Positions 24,450 to 32,669 are shown, counted from the stretch's first letter. The stretch: 40,056 nt of DNA from Herbiconiux sp. (GCF_023264895.1 NZ_JAHFUY010000040.1:1-40056); one strand, 5' to 3'. The notes: generated from the letters alone by a model not told the origin. Made by a program: numbers and translations.

Positions 24450-25214
24450 TCAGCGGAAGCGGCGCCGGTAGATCAGGATCGCCGCGGTGTGGGCCACCAC
24501 GAGGATGCCGAGGAGCCAGGCCAGGGCGATCCCGATCTCGCCGCCCACGGGCTGCCCCGCGAAGAGCGCCCGGATGGTGTCGACGATGGAGGTGACGGGC
24601 TGGTTCTCGGCGAACCAGGCCACCGGCGCCGGCATGGAGTCGGTGGGCACGAACGCGGAGCTGATGAACGGCAGGAAGATCAGCGGATAGCTGAACGCGC
24701 TCGCGCCGTCGACGCTCTTCGCCGAGAGCCCCGCGATCACGGCCACCCAGGTGAGGGCGAGCGTGAAGAGCACGAGGATGCCCGCGACGGCGAGCCACGC
24801 CGCCACGGAGGCGCTGCTCCGGAAGCCCAGGAGGAGGGCGACACCGGTCACGATCGCCACCGAGACGAGGTTGGCCGCCAGGGAGGTGAGCACGTGCGCC
24901 CAGAGCACGCTCGAGCGGGCGATCGGCATGGAGCGGAAGCGCTCCAGGATGCCGCTCTGCAGGTCGAGGAACAGCCGGTACGAGGTGTAGGCGATGCCCG
25001 ACGCGATGGTGACGAGCAGGATGCCCGGCAGCAGGTAGTCGACGTACGACTCGCCGCCCCCGGTGTCGATGGCACCGCCCAGCACGAAGACGAACAGGAG
25101 CATGAGCGCGATCGGCGTGACCGCCGTGGTGAGGATGGTGTCGGGGCTCCGCAGGATGTGGCGGAGCGAGCGGCCGGTGAGCACGGCGGTGTCGCCGATG
25201 GCATGCGTGGTCAT
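24450..25214 (-). CDS. ABC-2 type exporter permease (DrrB-like)
   Basis: A 254-residue membrane protein with about six transmembrane segments of the ABC-2 family. It begins with a cytoplasmic stretch (DTAVLTGRSLRHILRSPDTI) leading to TAVTPIALMLLFVFVLGGAI. Also present are YLLPGILLVTIASGIAYTSY, FRSMPIARSSVLWAHVLTSL, LPFISSAFVPTDSMPAPVAW and ENQPVTSIVDTIRALFAGQP, all usual in daunorubicin-resistance (DrrB)-type permeases. It would export a drug, lipid or antibiotic together with the ATPase whose stop overlaps its ATG (ATGA). The substrate is unknown. Confidence 0.93.
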   Translation of the reverse strand: MTTHAIGDTAVLTGRSLRHILRSPDTILTTAVTPIALMLLFVFVLGGAIDTGGGESYVDYLLPGILLVTIASGIAYTSYRLFLDLQSGILERFRSMPIARSSVLWAHVLTSLAANLVSVAIVTGVALLLGFRSSASVAAWLAVAGILVLFTLALTWVAVIAGLSAKSVDGASAFSYPLIFLPFISSAFVPTDSMPAPVAWFAENQPVTSIVDTIRALFAGQPVGGEIGIALAWLLGILVVAHTAAILIYRRRFR

Positions 25215-25984
25215 CGCTCCTCCTTCGTGAGCGCGAGGAACACGTCCTCGAGCGAGGGCTGCTTCTCGACGTACTCCACCGTGGCGGGAGGCAGCAGAGC
25301 CTTCAGCTCGGCGAGGGTGCCGTTCTGGATGACGGTGCCCTCGTGCAGGATCGCGATCCGGTCGGCCAGGTGCTCCGCCTCGTCGAGGTACTGCGTGGTG
25401 AGGAGCACCGTGGTGCCCGCGGCGGCGAGCTCGCGCACCGCCTGCCAGACCTCCAGGCGCGCCTGCGGGTCGAGGCCGGTCGTGGGCTCGTCGAGGAAGA
25501 CCACGAGCGGGTCGCCGATGAGGCTCATGGCGATGTCGAGGCGCCGGCGCATGCCGCCCGAGTAGGTTCCGGCCCGGCGGGAGCCGGCCTCGGTGAGCGA
25601 GAACCGGGCGAGCAGCCCGTCGGCGACGGCACCCGGATCGTCGAGGTGCCGGAGTCGTGCCACGAGCACGAGGTTCTCCCGGCCGCTCAGCACCTCGTCG
25701 ATCGCCGCGAACTGCCCGGTGAGACTGATCGACTCGCGCACCCGGGCGGGCGACGCGGCGACGTCGAAGCCGTGCACGGCGGCCGTGCCCGCATCCGCCT
25801 GCAGCAGGGTGCAGAGGATGCGCACGAGGGTGGTCTTGCCGGCTCCGTTCGAGCCGAGCAGGGCGAGGATCGTGCCCGGTTCGACCGTGAGGTCGACCCC
25901 GCGGAGCACGTGCACGTCGCCGAACGACTTGGTGAGGCCCTCGATCCGGACCGCGGCGGCGGCGGTGGCGGCTGCGGCGGTCAT
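25211..25984 (-). CDS. ABC exporter ATP-binding protein (DrrA-like)
   Basis: A 257-residue ATPase. The ATG at 25984 overlaps the preceding stop (ATGA) and has GGAGG 7 nt upstream. Motifs: Walker A GSNGAGKTT (about residues 44-52), signature YSGGMRRRLDIAMSL, Walker B VVFLDEPTTGLDP, and H-loop-like region TTQYLDEAEHLADRI, in which the usual His is replaced by Gln, as is common in DrrA-type ATPases. The C-terminus ends in YVEKQPSLEDVFLALTKEER, the DrrA-family tail. It energises the permease encoded next. Confidence 0.94.
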   Translation of the reverse strand: MTAAAATAAAAVRIEGLTKSFGDVHVLRGVDLTVEPGTILALLGSNGAGKTTLVRILCTLLQADAGTAAVHGFDVAASPARVRESISLTGQFAAIDEVLSGRENLVLVARLRHLDDPGAVADGLLARFSLTEAGSRRAGTYSGGMRRRLDIAMSLIGDPLVVFLDEPTTGLDPQARLEVWQAVRELAAAGTTVLLTTQYLDEAEHLADRIAILHEGTVIQNGTLAELKALLPPATVEYVEKQPSLEDVFLALTKEER

Positions 25985-26370
25985 TCCTCCGCCTCCGTGC
26001 CTGTGATCGTGGTGCCCTCGATCGCGGCGTCGATGGCCTTGGTGAGGCGGGCGCGCTCTTTGTCGATCCAGTGCGTGCCGGAGTAGGCGGCGGCGAACTC
26101 CTCGGCGAACCCCACGGGGTCGTCGCCCACGATCTCGCGCACCGGCGTGCCGTCGACGGCGGCGCGCTCCCAGAGGTCGGCGTGGTCGCCGATCATGGTC
26201 GTGAGCGTGTCGCCGTCGGTCGTGCCGCTGTAGTACATCACGTAGCGGCCGATCGCCTTCGCGGCGTCCCGGTACGGCGCGGGCAGGGCCGCGATCCTGG
26301 CGGTGGCCTGCCGGTACTGCTTCTTCTGCTCGAGGGGCCCGGTCAGGACCTCGATCCATTTCGCTGCCAT
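25981..26370 (-). CDS. DUF1048 family protein
   Basis: A 129-residue helical soluble protein (DUF1048 family as recalled), with IEVLTGPLEQKKQYRQATAR, YRDAAKAIGRYVMYYSGTTD and DLWERAAVDGTPVREIVGDD. The family regularly sits between a PadR regulator and an ABC-2 exporter, as here, but its role is not established. It may be an adaptor or a co-regulator. Its ATG lies one nt from the padR stop and its stop overlaps the ATPase start, so all four genes are translationally linked. Confidence 0.85.
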   Translation of the reverse strand: MAAKWIEVLTGPLEQKKQYRQATARIAALPAPYRDAAKAIGRYVMYYSGTTDGDTLTTMIGDHADLWERAAVDGTPVREIVGDDPVGFAEEFAAAYSGTHWIDKERARLTKAIDAAIEGTTITGTEAEE

Positions 26371-26371
26371 G

Positions 26372-26713
26372 TCACTTCTCTCCTTCGATGGTGGGCCGGC
26401 GGATCCCTTCGATCCGCTCGGTGAGGAACGTCCAGCTGCTCCAGAACTCGGCGAGATGCTCGCGCCCCGCGGCGTTCAGCGAGTAGACCTTCCGCGGCGG
26501 GCCCTTCTCCGAGGGCACCTTGCTGATGTCCACGAGGCCGCGCTGCTCGATGCGCACGAGGAGGGCGTAGATCGTGCCCTCCACGATGTCGGCGAAGCCC
26601 TGCTCGCGGAGCCTCGCGGTGATCTCGTAGCCGTAGGCCGGCTGATCGGAGAGCAGGGCGAGCACGATCCCCTCGAGGGTGCCCTTCAGCATCTCGGTCA
26701 TCTGCTTGGCCAT
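26372..26713 (-). CDS. PadR-family transcriptional regulator
   Basis: A 113-residue winged-helix repressor: LKGTLEGIVLALLSDQPAYG and YEITARLREQGFADIVEGTI, followed by YALLVRIEQRGLVDISKVPS and the wing GPPRKVYSLNAAGREHL, with a C-terminal dimerisation helix ending in WSSWTFLTERIEGIRR. PadR proteins of this type respond to drugs or phenolic compounds and repress neighbouring exporters. AAGGAGG lies 5 nt before the ATG. The promoter and repeated candidate operators are at 26741-26807. Confidence 0.93.
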   Translation of the reverse strand: MAKQMTEMLKGTLEGIVLALLSDQPAYGYEITARLREQGFADIVEGTIYALLVRIEQRGLVDISKVPSEKGPPRKVYSLNAAGREHLAEFWSSWTFLTERIEGIRRPTIEGEK

Positions 26714-26740
26714 GCGGCCTCCTTGCTCTGTCCCATTCGC

Positions 26741-26807
26741 TACTCTGTGTCGCTGAGTACGAGTAGATAGTAACGCCGACTACCAGTAGATAGCAACACC
26801 GAATACC
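26741..26807 (-). promoter_or_regulatory. PadR operon promoter with tandem 23-bp repeat and palindrome
   Basis: On the minus strand TTGCTA (26796-26791) and TACTAT (26772-26767) form a -35/-10 pair with an 18-bp spacer. The promoter is covered by two tandem 23-bp repeats beginning AGTAGATAG at 26762 and 26785 (20 of 23 positions equal). An inverted repeat TACTC-N9-GAGTA (26741-26759) lies just downstream of the -10, where a repressor would block transcription. Confidence 0.65.
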
Positions 26808-26816
26808 GCGATCACT

Positions 26817-26838
26817 CTCCCGGCCGGAATGCCGGGAG
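26817..26838. promoter_or_regulatory. Inverted repeat upstream of the sufS -10 box
   Basis: CTCCCGGC (26817-26824) and GCCGGGAG (26831-26838) form a perfect 8-bp inverted repeat with a 6-bp spacer. It ends 6 bp before TAGACT (26845-26850), so it covers the -35 region of the sufS promoter. It may be an operator or only a GC-rich hairpin. Confidence 0.4.
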
Positions 26839-26844
26839 GGCCGG

Positions 26845-26850
26845 TAGACT
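26845..26850 (+). promoter_or_regulatory. -10 box of sufS
   Basis: TAGACT ends 10 nt before the GTG start of sufS with no Shine-Dalgarno in between, which suggests a leaderless or near-leaderless transcript. Confidence 0.45.
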
Positions 26851-26860
26851 TGCAACCCTT

Positions 26861-28162
26861 GTGACGATTACCGCGACGACCACCCCGATCGACGACGCGG
26901 AGGCCCTGCGGCTCCGCGCCGACTTCCCCCTCCTCGGCCGCCAGGTGCACGGCGAACCGCTCATCTACCTCGACTCGGGCGCCACCTCGCAGAAGCCCCG
27001 ATCCGTGATCGACGTCGAGCGGGCCTACTACGAGGAGACCAACGCGGCCGTGCATCGCGGGGCGCACACGCTCGCCGGCGAGGCCACCGAGCTGTTCGAG
27101 GCGGCGCGCGAGCGCGTGGCCCGGTTCGTGGGCGCGCAGTCCGACGAGATCGTCTGGACCTCGAACGCCACCGAGGGCATCAACCTCATCGCCTACGGCA
27201 TCTCCAACGCCTCGCTCGGCCGCGGAGGCGAGGCGGCGGAGCGGTTCCGCATCGGCCCCGGCGACGAGATCGTCACGACCGAGCTCGAGCACCACGCCAA
27301 CCTCGTGCCCTGGCAGGAGCTCGCCCTCCGCACCGGAGCGACCCTGCGGGTGATCGGCCTCACCGACGACGGCCGGATCGACCTCGACGACGCGGCCGCT
27401 GTGATCGGCGAGCGCACCCGCGTGGTGGCCGTCGCCCACGTGAGCAACGTGCTCGGCGCCGTCAACCCCGTGTCGCAGCTCGTCGCGCTGGCCCGGGCCG
27501 AGGGTGCCCTCGTGGTGCTCGACGCCTGCCAGTCGGCGCCCCACCTGCCGCTCGACCTGCCCGCCCTCGAGGTCGACTTCGCCGTCTTCTCGGGCCACAA
27601 GATGCTCGCGCCCACCGGCATCGGCGTGCTCTACGGCCGCTCCGAGCTCCTGAACGCGCTGCCCCCCTTCCTCACCGGTGGGTCGATGATCACGACCGTG
27701 GGGCTCACCGAGTCGGAGTACCTGCCGGCGCCGCTGCGCTTCGAGGCCGGCACGCAGCGGGTGTCGCAGGCCATCGCGCTCGCGACCGCGATCGACTACC
27801 TCGACGCCGTGGGCATGGACCGCATCGAGGCGTGGGAGGCCGAGCTCGGCCTCCGCCTCTTCGAGGGTCTCTCGGGCGTGGAGGGCGTGCGCATCCTCGG
27901 CCCGGCCCCTGCTGCCGGGGTCGAGCGCGTGGGGCTCGCGAGCTTCGTGGTCGACGGAGTGCACGCGCACGACGTGGGCCAGTTCCTCGACGACCGCGGC
28001 ATCGCCGCACGGGTGGGTCACCACTGCGCGCAGCCCGTGCACCGGCGCTTCGGCGTGACCGCCACCACGCGGGCGAGCGCCTACCTCTACAACACGACCG
28101 CCGACATCGACGCGGTGGTCGACGCCGTGGCTGGCGTGCGCAGCTTCTTCCGGGTCGCCTGA
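26861..28162 (+). CDS. sufS: SufS-type cysteine desulfurase
   Basis: A 433-residue PLP-dependent aminotransferase-V enzyme that removes sulfur from cysteine for Fe-S cluster assembly. The PLP lysine is Lys247 in SGHKMLAPTGIGVLYG, and the persulfide cysteine is Cys389 in the type II motif RVGHHCAQPVHRRFG. Other family segments are YLDSGATSQKPRSVID, NAAVHRGAHTLAGEATELFE and EHHANLVPWQ. The start is GTG at 26861, giving TITATTTPIDDAEALRLRAD after fMet. It is immediately followed by sufU (1-nt overlap) but no sufB, C, D or R is nearby, so this pair may serve the main SUF system in trans. Confidence 0.95.
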   Translation: MTITATTTPIDDAEALRLRADFPLLGRQVHGEPLIYLDSGATSQKPRSVIDVERAYYEETNAAVHRGAHTLAGEATELFEAARERVARFVGAQSDEIVWTSNATEGINLIAYGISNASLGRGGEAAERFRIGPGDEIVTTELEHHANLVPWQELALRTGATLRVIGLTDDGRIDLDDAAAVIGERTRVVAVAHVSNVLGAVNPVSQLVALARAEGALVVLDACQSAPHLPLDLPALEVDFAVFSGHKMLAPTGIGVLYGRSELLNALPPFLTGGSMITTVGLTESEYLPAPLRFEAGTQRVSQAIALATAIDYLDAVGMDRIEAWEAELGLRLFEGLSGVEGVRILGPAPAAGVERVGLASFVVDGVHAHDVGQFLDDRGIAARVGHHCAQPVHRRFGVTATTRASAYLYNTTADIDAVVDAVAGVRSFFRVA

Positions 28163-28614
28163 TGGCCTCGCGCGAGCTCGAGACGCTCTATCAGCAGGTC
28201 ATCCTCGACCACGCCAAGGAGAAGCACGGCTTCGGCCTCCGCGAGGGCTCCTCGGGGGAGTCGCACCAGGTCAACCCCACCTGCGGCGACGAGGTCACCC
28301 TGCGGGTGCACCGGTCAGCGGATGGCCGGGACCCGATCACCGTGGAGTCGATCAGCTGGGAAGGGCAGGGCTGCTCCATCTCCCAGGCCTCCGCCTCGGT
28401 GCTCGCCGACCTCGTGCACGAGCTGCCCGAGGAGGATGTCCGTGCGCGGGTCGGCGCCTTCCGTGAGCTCATGCAGTCGAAGGGATCGCTCGAGGGCGAC
28501 GAGGAGCTGCTCGGCGACGCGGTCGCGCTCGGCGGGGTCTCCCGCTACGTCACGCGCATCAAGTGCGCGATGCTGCCGTGGGTGGCGCTCGAGCACGCTC
28601 TGGCGGTGCGCTGA
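28162..28614 (+). CDS. sufU: SufU-type Zn-dependent sulfur transfer protein
   Basis: A 150-residue IscU-like protein. The start overlaps the sufS stop by one nt (TGATG). The ligand cysteines are Cys41 in NPTCGD (with Asp43), Cys71 in GQGCSIS and Cys135 in IKCAMLPW, matching SufU proteins of Gram-positive bacteria, which hold zinc and accept the persulfide from SufS. The insertion between the second and third ligands, typical of SufU rather than IscU, is present. It activates SufS and passes sulfur to the SufBCD scaffold encoded elsewhere. Confidence 0.94.
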   Translation: MASRELETLYQQVILDHAKEKHGFGLREGSSGESHQVNPTCGDEVTLRVHRSADGRDPITVESISWEGQGCSISQASASVLADLVHELPEEDVRARVGAFRELMQSKGSLEGDEELLGDAVALGGVSRYVTRIKCAMLPWVALEHALAVR

Positions 28615-28618
28615 GCCC

Positions 28619-28624
28619 TAGGAT
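28619..28624 (+). promoter_or_regulatory. -10 box of the GH63-like gene
   Basis: TAGGAT ends exactly 6 nt before the ATG at 28631, which predicts a leaderless mRNA independent of the upstream suf pair. Confidence 0.5.
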
Positions 28625-28630
28625 CGCAGC

Positions 28631-31408
28631 ATGAGCGATCCGCAGACCGCCGAGCACCGCAGACTCGCCGAGGCGGCGGCCGACGGCTGGCGGGACTGGG
28701 GGCCCTACCTCGCGGAGCGCGCCTGGGGCACGGTGCGCGAGGACTACAGCGCCGACGGCGACGCCTGGAACTTCTTTCCCCACGACCACGCCCGCTCGCG
28801 CACCTATCGGTGGAACGAGGACGGCATGGCCGGCTTCTGCGACTCCGGTCAGAGCTGGTGCCTCGGCCTCGCGCTCTGGAACGGCGCCGACCCCATCCTC
28901 AAGGAGCGGATGTTCGGGCTCTCCGGCCCCGAGGGCAACCACGGGGAGGACGCCAAGGAGTACTGGTGGTACCTCGACGGCACCCCCACGCACTCGTTCC
29001 AGCGCTGGCGCTACCACTACCCGCAGCGGGCCTTCCCCTACGAGGAGCTCGTGGCCGAGAACGCCCGGCGCTCGAAGGACGAGCCCGAGTACGAGCTCGT
29101 CGACACCGGGATCTTCGACGACGGGCGCTACTGGGCGGTCACCGTCGACTACGCGAAGGCGGGACCGCACGACCTGCTCATGACGATCACCGTCGAGAAC
29201 GCGGGGCCCGAGCAGGCGAGCATCCACCTGCTCCCCACACTGTGGCTCCGCAACACCTGGTCGTGGGGCGAGGATCCGGCGCCGAAGCCCGTCATCCGCT
29301 CGACGCGACCAGGCTCCGCGACCCTCCACCGCACGGGCGGCGACGACCTCGTGATCGAGTCCGACGGCGACGACGCCGTGCTGCTCTGCGAGAACGAGAC
29401 CAACGTCGGCCGGCTGTTCGGCGAGACGGGCGGCACGCCGTATCCGAAGGACGGGATCGGCGACCACGTCGTCGGTGGGCTGCCGACCGTGAACCCCGCC
29501 GGTGAGGGCACGAAGGCCGCGCTCCACCGCGTGCTGACGGTGGAGGCCGGGGGCCGGGCGACCATGCGCATCCGGCTGCGGGGGGCGGCTGCCGCGGCGT
29601 CGCATCCGCTGCACGGTGCCCTCGACCCGGGCTTCGATGGTTTCGACGGCTTCGACGGCATCGTGGCCGAGCGGGCCAGGGAAGCCGACGAGTTCTACGC
29701 CGCCGTGCTGCCACCGGCCACGACCCCCGCCGAGGCCGTGGTGGCCCGTCAGGCGTTCGCCGGGCTCACCTGGTCGAAGCAGTTCTACCACTTCGACGTG
29801 CGGCGCTGGCTCGCGGGCGACCCCGTCTCGCCGCCCCCTCCGCCTGAGCGCCGGGGCGTCCGCAACGGGGACTGGCGGCACCTCGCGGGCCACGACGTCA
29901 TCCTCATGCCCGACCCCTGGGAGTACCCGTGGTTCGCCGCCTGGGACCTCGCGTTCCACTGCGTGACCCTCGCCCACATCGATCCGGAGTTCGCCAAGCA
30001 GCAGCTCGTGCTCATCCTGCGCGAGTGGTACATGCACCCCAACGGCCAGCTCCCGGCCTACGAGTGGGACTTCGGCGACGCGAACCCGCCGATCGAGGCG
30101 TGGGCTGCGCTCCGCGTGTTCGAGATCGACGGCGGGCGCGACTTCACCTTCCTCGGCCGGGTGTTCCACAAGCTCCTGATGAACTTCACCTGGTGGACCA
30201 ACAACAAGGATCACGGCGACAACAACCTGTTCGAGGGCGGCTTCATGGGCCTCGACAACATCGCGCCGCTCGACCGCTCCACGCTGCCTCCGGAGGTGGG
30301 TGTGCTCGAGCAGGCCGACTCGACGGCGTGGATGGCGACCTACGCACTGCACCTGCTCTCGATGGCCCTGCTGCTGACGAGCCACGATCCGGCCTACGAA
30401 GACGTGGCCACGAAGTTCTTCGAGCACTTCCTCGTGATCGCCGACTCCGCCAACGACGCGGGGCTCTGGGACGAGGAGGACGCGTTCTACTACGACGTGC
30501 TGCACCTCGCCGACGGCCGCACCGTGCCCATGAAGGTGCGCTCGCTCGTGGGGCTCATCCCGGTGACCGCCGCGCTCGTGTTCGACCGGGCCAGGATGGG
30601 GCGGCTCGACGAGTTCGTGCACCGCGGCCAGGTGTTCCTCGAGCGCAACCCCGGCTTCGCGCGGCTCGTGCACATCCGGGGCGACGAGGAGGGCGGCTTC
30701 CGGAGCCTCCTCGCCCTCGTGGAGCCCGAACGGCTCGAGCGCGTGCTGCACCAGGCGCTCGACCCGGCGACCATGCTCTCGCCCTACGGCATCCGGAGCA
30801 TCTCGGCCTGGCATCGCGAGCACCCGCTCCGGGTGGAGGTCGACGGCGTCGAGGCGGTCGTCGACTACGAGCCGGGGGAGTCGACCTCGGGACTGTTCGG
30901 GGGCAACTCGAACTGGCGGGGCCCCGTGTGGTTCCCGCTCAACGTCATGATCATCGAGTCGCTCCGCGGCTACGACGTGAGCCTCGGCGAGGAGCACCGG
31001 ATCGAGTACCCGGCCGGATCGGGGCAGACGCACACGCTCGGTCAGGTCGCCGACGACCTGTCGGCCCGGCTGCTGTCGCTGTTCGTGGGCGACCCGTCGG
31101 CGCCCGATGGAGGCCCCCGGCCCTCGGATGCGCGGTACCCGCTGCTGTCGACGGACCCGCGCTGGCGTGACGGGATCCTGTTCTACGAGTACTTCCACGG
31201 CGACACCGGTCAGGGCCTCGGAGCCTCCCACCAGACGGGGTGGACGGCGCTCGTGGCCCACCTCGTCATGACGAGGAGGACTCGGCCGCAGCCTCTTCTC
31301 GGTGCCGACGGCGGCCCGCGGCGGTCCGATCCTGGCCCTCTTCCTGGCCCTCTTCCCGGCCCTCTTCCCGGCCCCGCAGCCGATCCGGGAGCCAGCCCGG
31401 CGCGGTGA
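28631..31408 (+). CDS. GH63-like glucosidase (MGH1-like domain)
   Basis: A 925-residue cytoplasmic protein with no signal peptide. It matches the large bacterial 'glucosidase' group of the GH63/MGH1-like (alpha/alpha)6-barrel clan. Landmarks are the N-terminal WGPYLAERAWGTVREDYSAD, MAGFCDSGQSWCLGLALWNG, WYLDGTPTHSFQRWRYHYPQ, the active-site-type NGQLPAYEWDFGDANPPIEA, FEGGFMGLDNIAPLDRS and GLFGGNSNWRGPVWFPLNVM. The group is thought to act on alpha-glucosides; the substrate is unknown. Residues ~336-345 are a DGF-type tandem (FDG three times). The conserved fold ends near AHLVMTRRT (about 31282). The last ~40 residues are a Pro/Gly repeat overlapping the 3' end of the opposite EamA gene. Confidence 0.88.
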   Translation: MSDPQTAEHRRLAEAAADGWRDWGPYLAERAWGTVREDYSADGDAWNFFPHDHARSRTYRWNEDGMAGFCDSGQSWCLGLALWNGADPILKERMFGLSGPEGNHGEDAKEYWWYLDGTPTHSFQRWRYHYPQRAFPYEELVAENARRSKDEPEYELVDTGIFDDGRYWAVTVDYAKAGPHDLLMTITVENAGPEQASIHLLPTLWLRNTWSWGEDPAPKPVIRSTRPGSATLHRTGGDDLVIESDGDDAVLLCENETNVGRLFGETGGTPYPKDGIGDHVVGGLPTVNPAGEGTKAALHRVLTVEAGGRATMRIRLRGAAAAASHPLHGALDPGFDGFDGFDGIVAERAREADEFYAAVLPPATTPAEAVVARQAFAGLTWSKQFYHFDVRRWLAGDPVSPPPPPERRGVRNGDWRHLAGHDVILMPDPWEYPWFAAWDLAFHCVTLAHIDPEFAKQQLVLILREWYMHPNGQLPAYEWDFGDANPPIEAWAALRVFEIDGGRDFTFLGRVFHKLLMNFTWWTNNKDHGDNNLFEGGFMGLDNIAPLDRSTLPPEVGVLEQADSTAWMATYALHLLSMALLLTSHDPAYEDVATKFFEHFLVIADSANDAGLWDEEDAFYYDVLHLADGRTVPMKVRSLVGLIPVTAALVFDRARMGRLDEFVHRGQVFLERNPGFARLVHIRGDEEGGFRSLLALVEPERLERVLHQALDPATMLSPYGIRSISAWHREHPLRVEVDGVEAVVDYEPGESTSGLFGGNSNWRGPVWFPLNVMIIESLRGYDVSLGEEHRIEYPAGSGQTHTLGQVADDLSARLLSLFVGDPSAPDGGPRPSDARYPLLSTDPRWRDGILFYEYFHGDTGQGLGASHQTGWTALVAHLVMTRRTRPQPLLGADGGPRRSDPGPLPGPLPGPLPGPAADPGASPAR

Positions 31409-32345
31409 GCACCACGAGGCCGACGGCGAGCACCACGAGGCCGGTGGCCGAGAGCGCGCCGAGGCTCTCGCCGAGCACGGCGACGCCGAGGATCGTGGCG
31501 GTGAGGGGCTCGGCGAGGGTGAGGGTGGAGACGGTCGACGCGTTCAGCCGCGAAAGGCCCCAGCCGAAGAGCACGTAGGCCACGGCGGTGGTGACGACGC
31601 CGAGCCAGAGGGCCACGGCGACGCCCTCGGGGGTGCTGAGCCAGCGCGTGTCGCTCGTGAGGAGCACGGGGAGGCTGAACAGCGCCGCGGTGCCGAAGAC
31701 CGCTCCCATCGAGGTCGTGGGGGACCAGCCGCGGTCGAGCAGGGCCTTCGCGGCGAGGGTGTAGACGGCATAGGAGGCTCCGGCCCCGACGGAGGCGAGG
31801 ATGCCGGGGAGGCTGATGGCCGTGGCGGATGTGGCACCGGGTGCTGCACCGGAGACGCCGAGCCACTCGGCGGGGAGGCCGCTCATGAGCACGACCCCCA
31901 CGGTGGCGATGACGGTCGCGAGGAGCCAGACGAGGCCGGGGAAGCGGCGGTGCAGGAGCCAGTCGAGCAGCCCCGTGAGCACGGGCGCCGAGCCGAGCGC
32001 CACGACGGTGCCGACGGCGACGCCGTTCTGGGCGGTGCCGACGAAGAAGGCGGGCTGGTAGGCGAGCACACCCAGGCCGCCGATGACGACGAGCACCCAG
32101 GAGGGCAGGCGGCCGGCGTGCGGGGCGGGAGCGGTCAGGGTTGCTCCGTGCTCGCGGCGGGCCCTGCGCTCGCGGCGCGCCCGCAGGAGGCCCGGGAGTG
32201 CGAGGGCCGCGAGCAGGCCGCCGCCGATCAGGATGCGGGCGGCGCCGATCGAGACCGACGACGCGCTCTCCGGCCCGAAGGCCTGTGCTGTGCCCGTGGT
32301 GCCGAAGCAGACGGCGGCGAGGAGCACGGCGAGCACAGGAGCCAT
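31266..32345 (-). CDS. EamA/DMT-family transporter
   Basis: A 359-residue membrane protein with about ten helices in two EamA repeats: AVLLAAVCFGTTGTAQAFGP onward, and ILASVGAGASYAVYTLAAKA onward, ending with SRLNASTVSTLTLAEPLTAT and LGALSATGLVVLAVGLVVLT. The family exports amino acids or metabolites, or moves small solutes; the substrate is unknown. After the last helix a charged tail rich in Glu/Gly repeats and ending in a serine run overlaps the GH63-like gene by 143 bp. No clear ribosome site precedes the ATG at 32345, which lies 9 nt after the stop of the small membrane gene, so re-initiation or coupling is likely. Confidence 0.9.
   Translation of the reverse strand: MAPVLAVLLAAVCFGTTGTAQAFGPESASSVSIGAARILIGGGLLAALALPGLLRARRERRARREHGATLTAPAPHAGRLPSWVLVVIGGLGVLAYQPAFFVGTAQNGVAVGTVVALGSAPVLTGLLDWLLHRRFPGLVWLLATVIATVGVVLMSGLPAEWLGVSGAAPGATSATAISLPGILASVGAGASYAVYTLAAKALLDRGWSPTTSMGAVFGTAALFSLPVLLTSDTRWLSTPEGVAVALWLGVVTTAVAYVLFGWGLSRLNASTVSTLTLAEPLTATILGVAVLGESLGALSATGLVVLAVGLVVLTAPGWLPDRLRGREEGREEGQEEGQDRTAAGRRRHREEAAAESSSS
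31334..31369. repeat. 12-bp tandem repeat in the overlapping gene ends
   Basis: Three units of GGCCCTCTTCC(T/C) are found at 31334, 31346 and 31358. On the plus strand they encode PG-L repeats of the GH63-like tail; on the minus strand they encode Glu/Gly repeats of the EamA tail. Confidence 0.85.
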
Positions 32346-32354
32346 GCCATATTG

Positions 32355-32669
32355 TTACACAATTTGAGATGCAGCGATCACGAGCACGGCACCGAGGGCC
32401 ACCGCGGTGAGCAGCCCGAAGCCGATCGCGAGCAGGATCAGGCGCAGCCGCAACCCGCGTACGAGCAGCCGCACCTCCACCATCGCGACGTAGAGCAGGG
32501 CGATCACGACGATGCCGGCGATGGCGATCCCGCTCGAGTTCACCTGCTGCAGCGAGAACAGCAGCACGATCGAGATCGCGGCCGTGACGGCTCCCGTCAC
32601 GAGCCACACGGTGCCGCTCGACGTGGTGAGGGCGGGCTGATTGCCCATCTTCGTCGGGTCGTCGTCCAT
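32355..32669 (-). CDS. Small three-helix membrane protein of unknown function
   Basis: A 104-residue protein with three hydrophobic segments (TVWLVTGAVTAAISIVLLF, SGIAIAGIVVIALLYVAMVE, LILLAIGFGLLTAVALGAVL) after a short polar start. TAGACT lies 6 nt before the ATG on the minus strand, indicating a leaderless mRNA. The EamA transporter gene starts 9 nt after its stop, so both probably share a transcript. I do not recognise its family. It is divergent from the M28 peptidase gene. Confidence 0.8.
   Translation of the reverse strand: MDDDPTKMGNQPALTTSSGTVWLVTGAVTAAISIVLLFSLQQVNSSGIAIAGIVVIALLYVAMVEVRLLVRGLRLRLILLAIGFGLLTAVALGAVLVIAASQIV

Noticed and set aside
24172..24798. Long N-terminal extension of kdpF reaching into the ABC permease region
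   Set aside because: The upstream part is an antisense-type Arg/Gly-rich shadow of the permease gene; KdpF proteins are about 29 residues long.
28559..31261. A 900-residue open frame antisense to the GH63-like gene
   Set aside because: It is a shadow of high-GC coding sequence: the protein is a low-complexity mix of Arg/Val/Glu/His with no family motif, while the plus-strand frame has clear conserved motifs.
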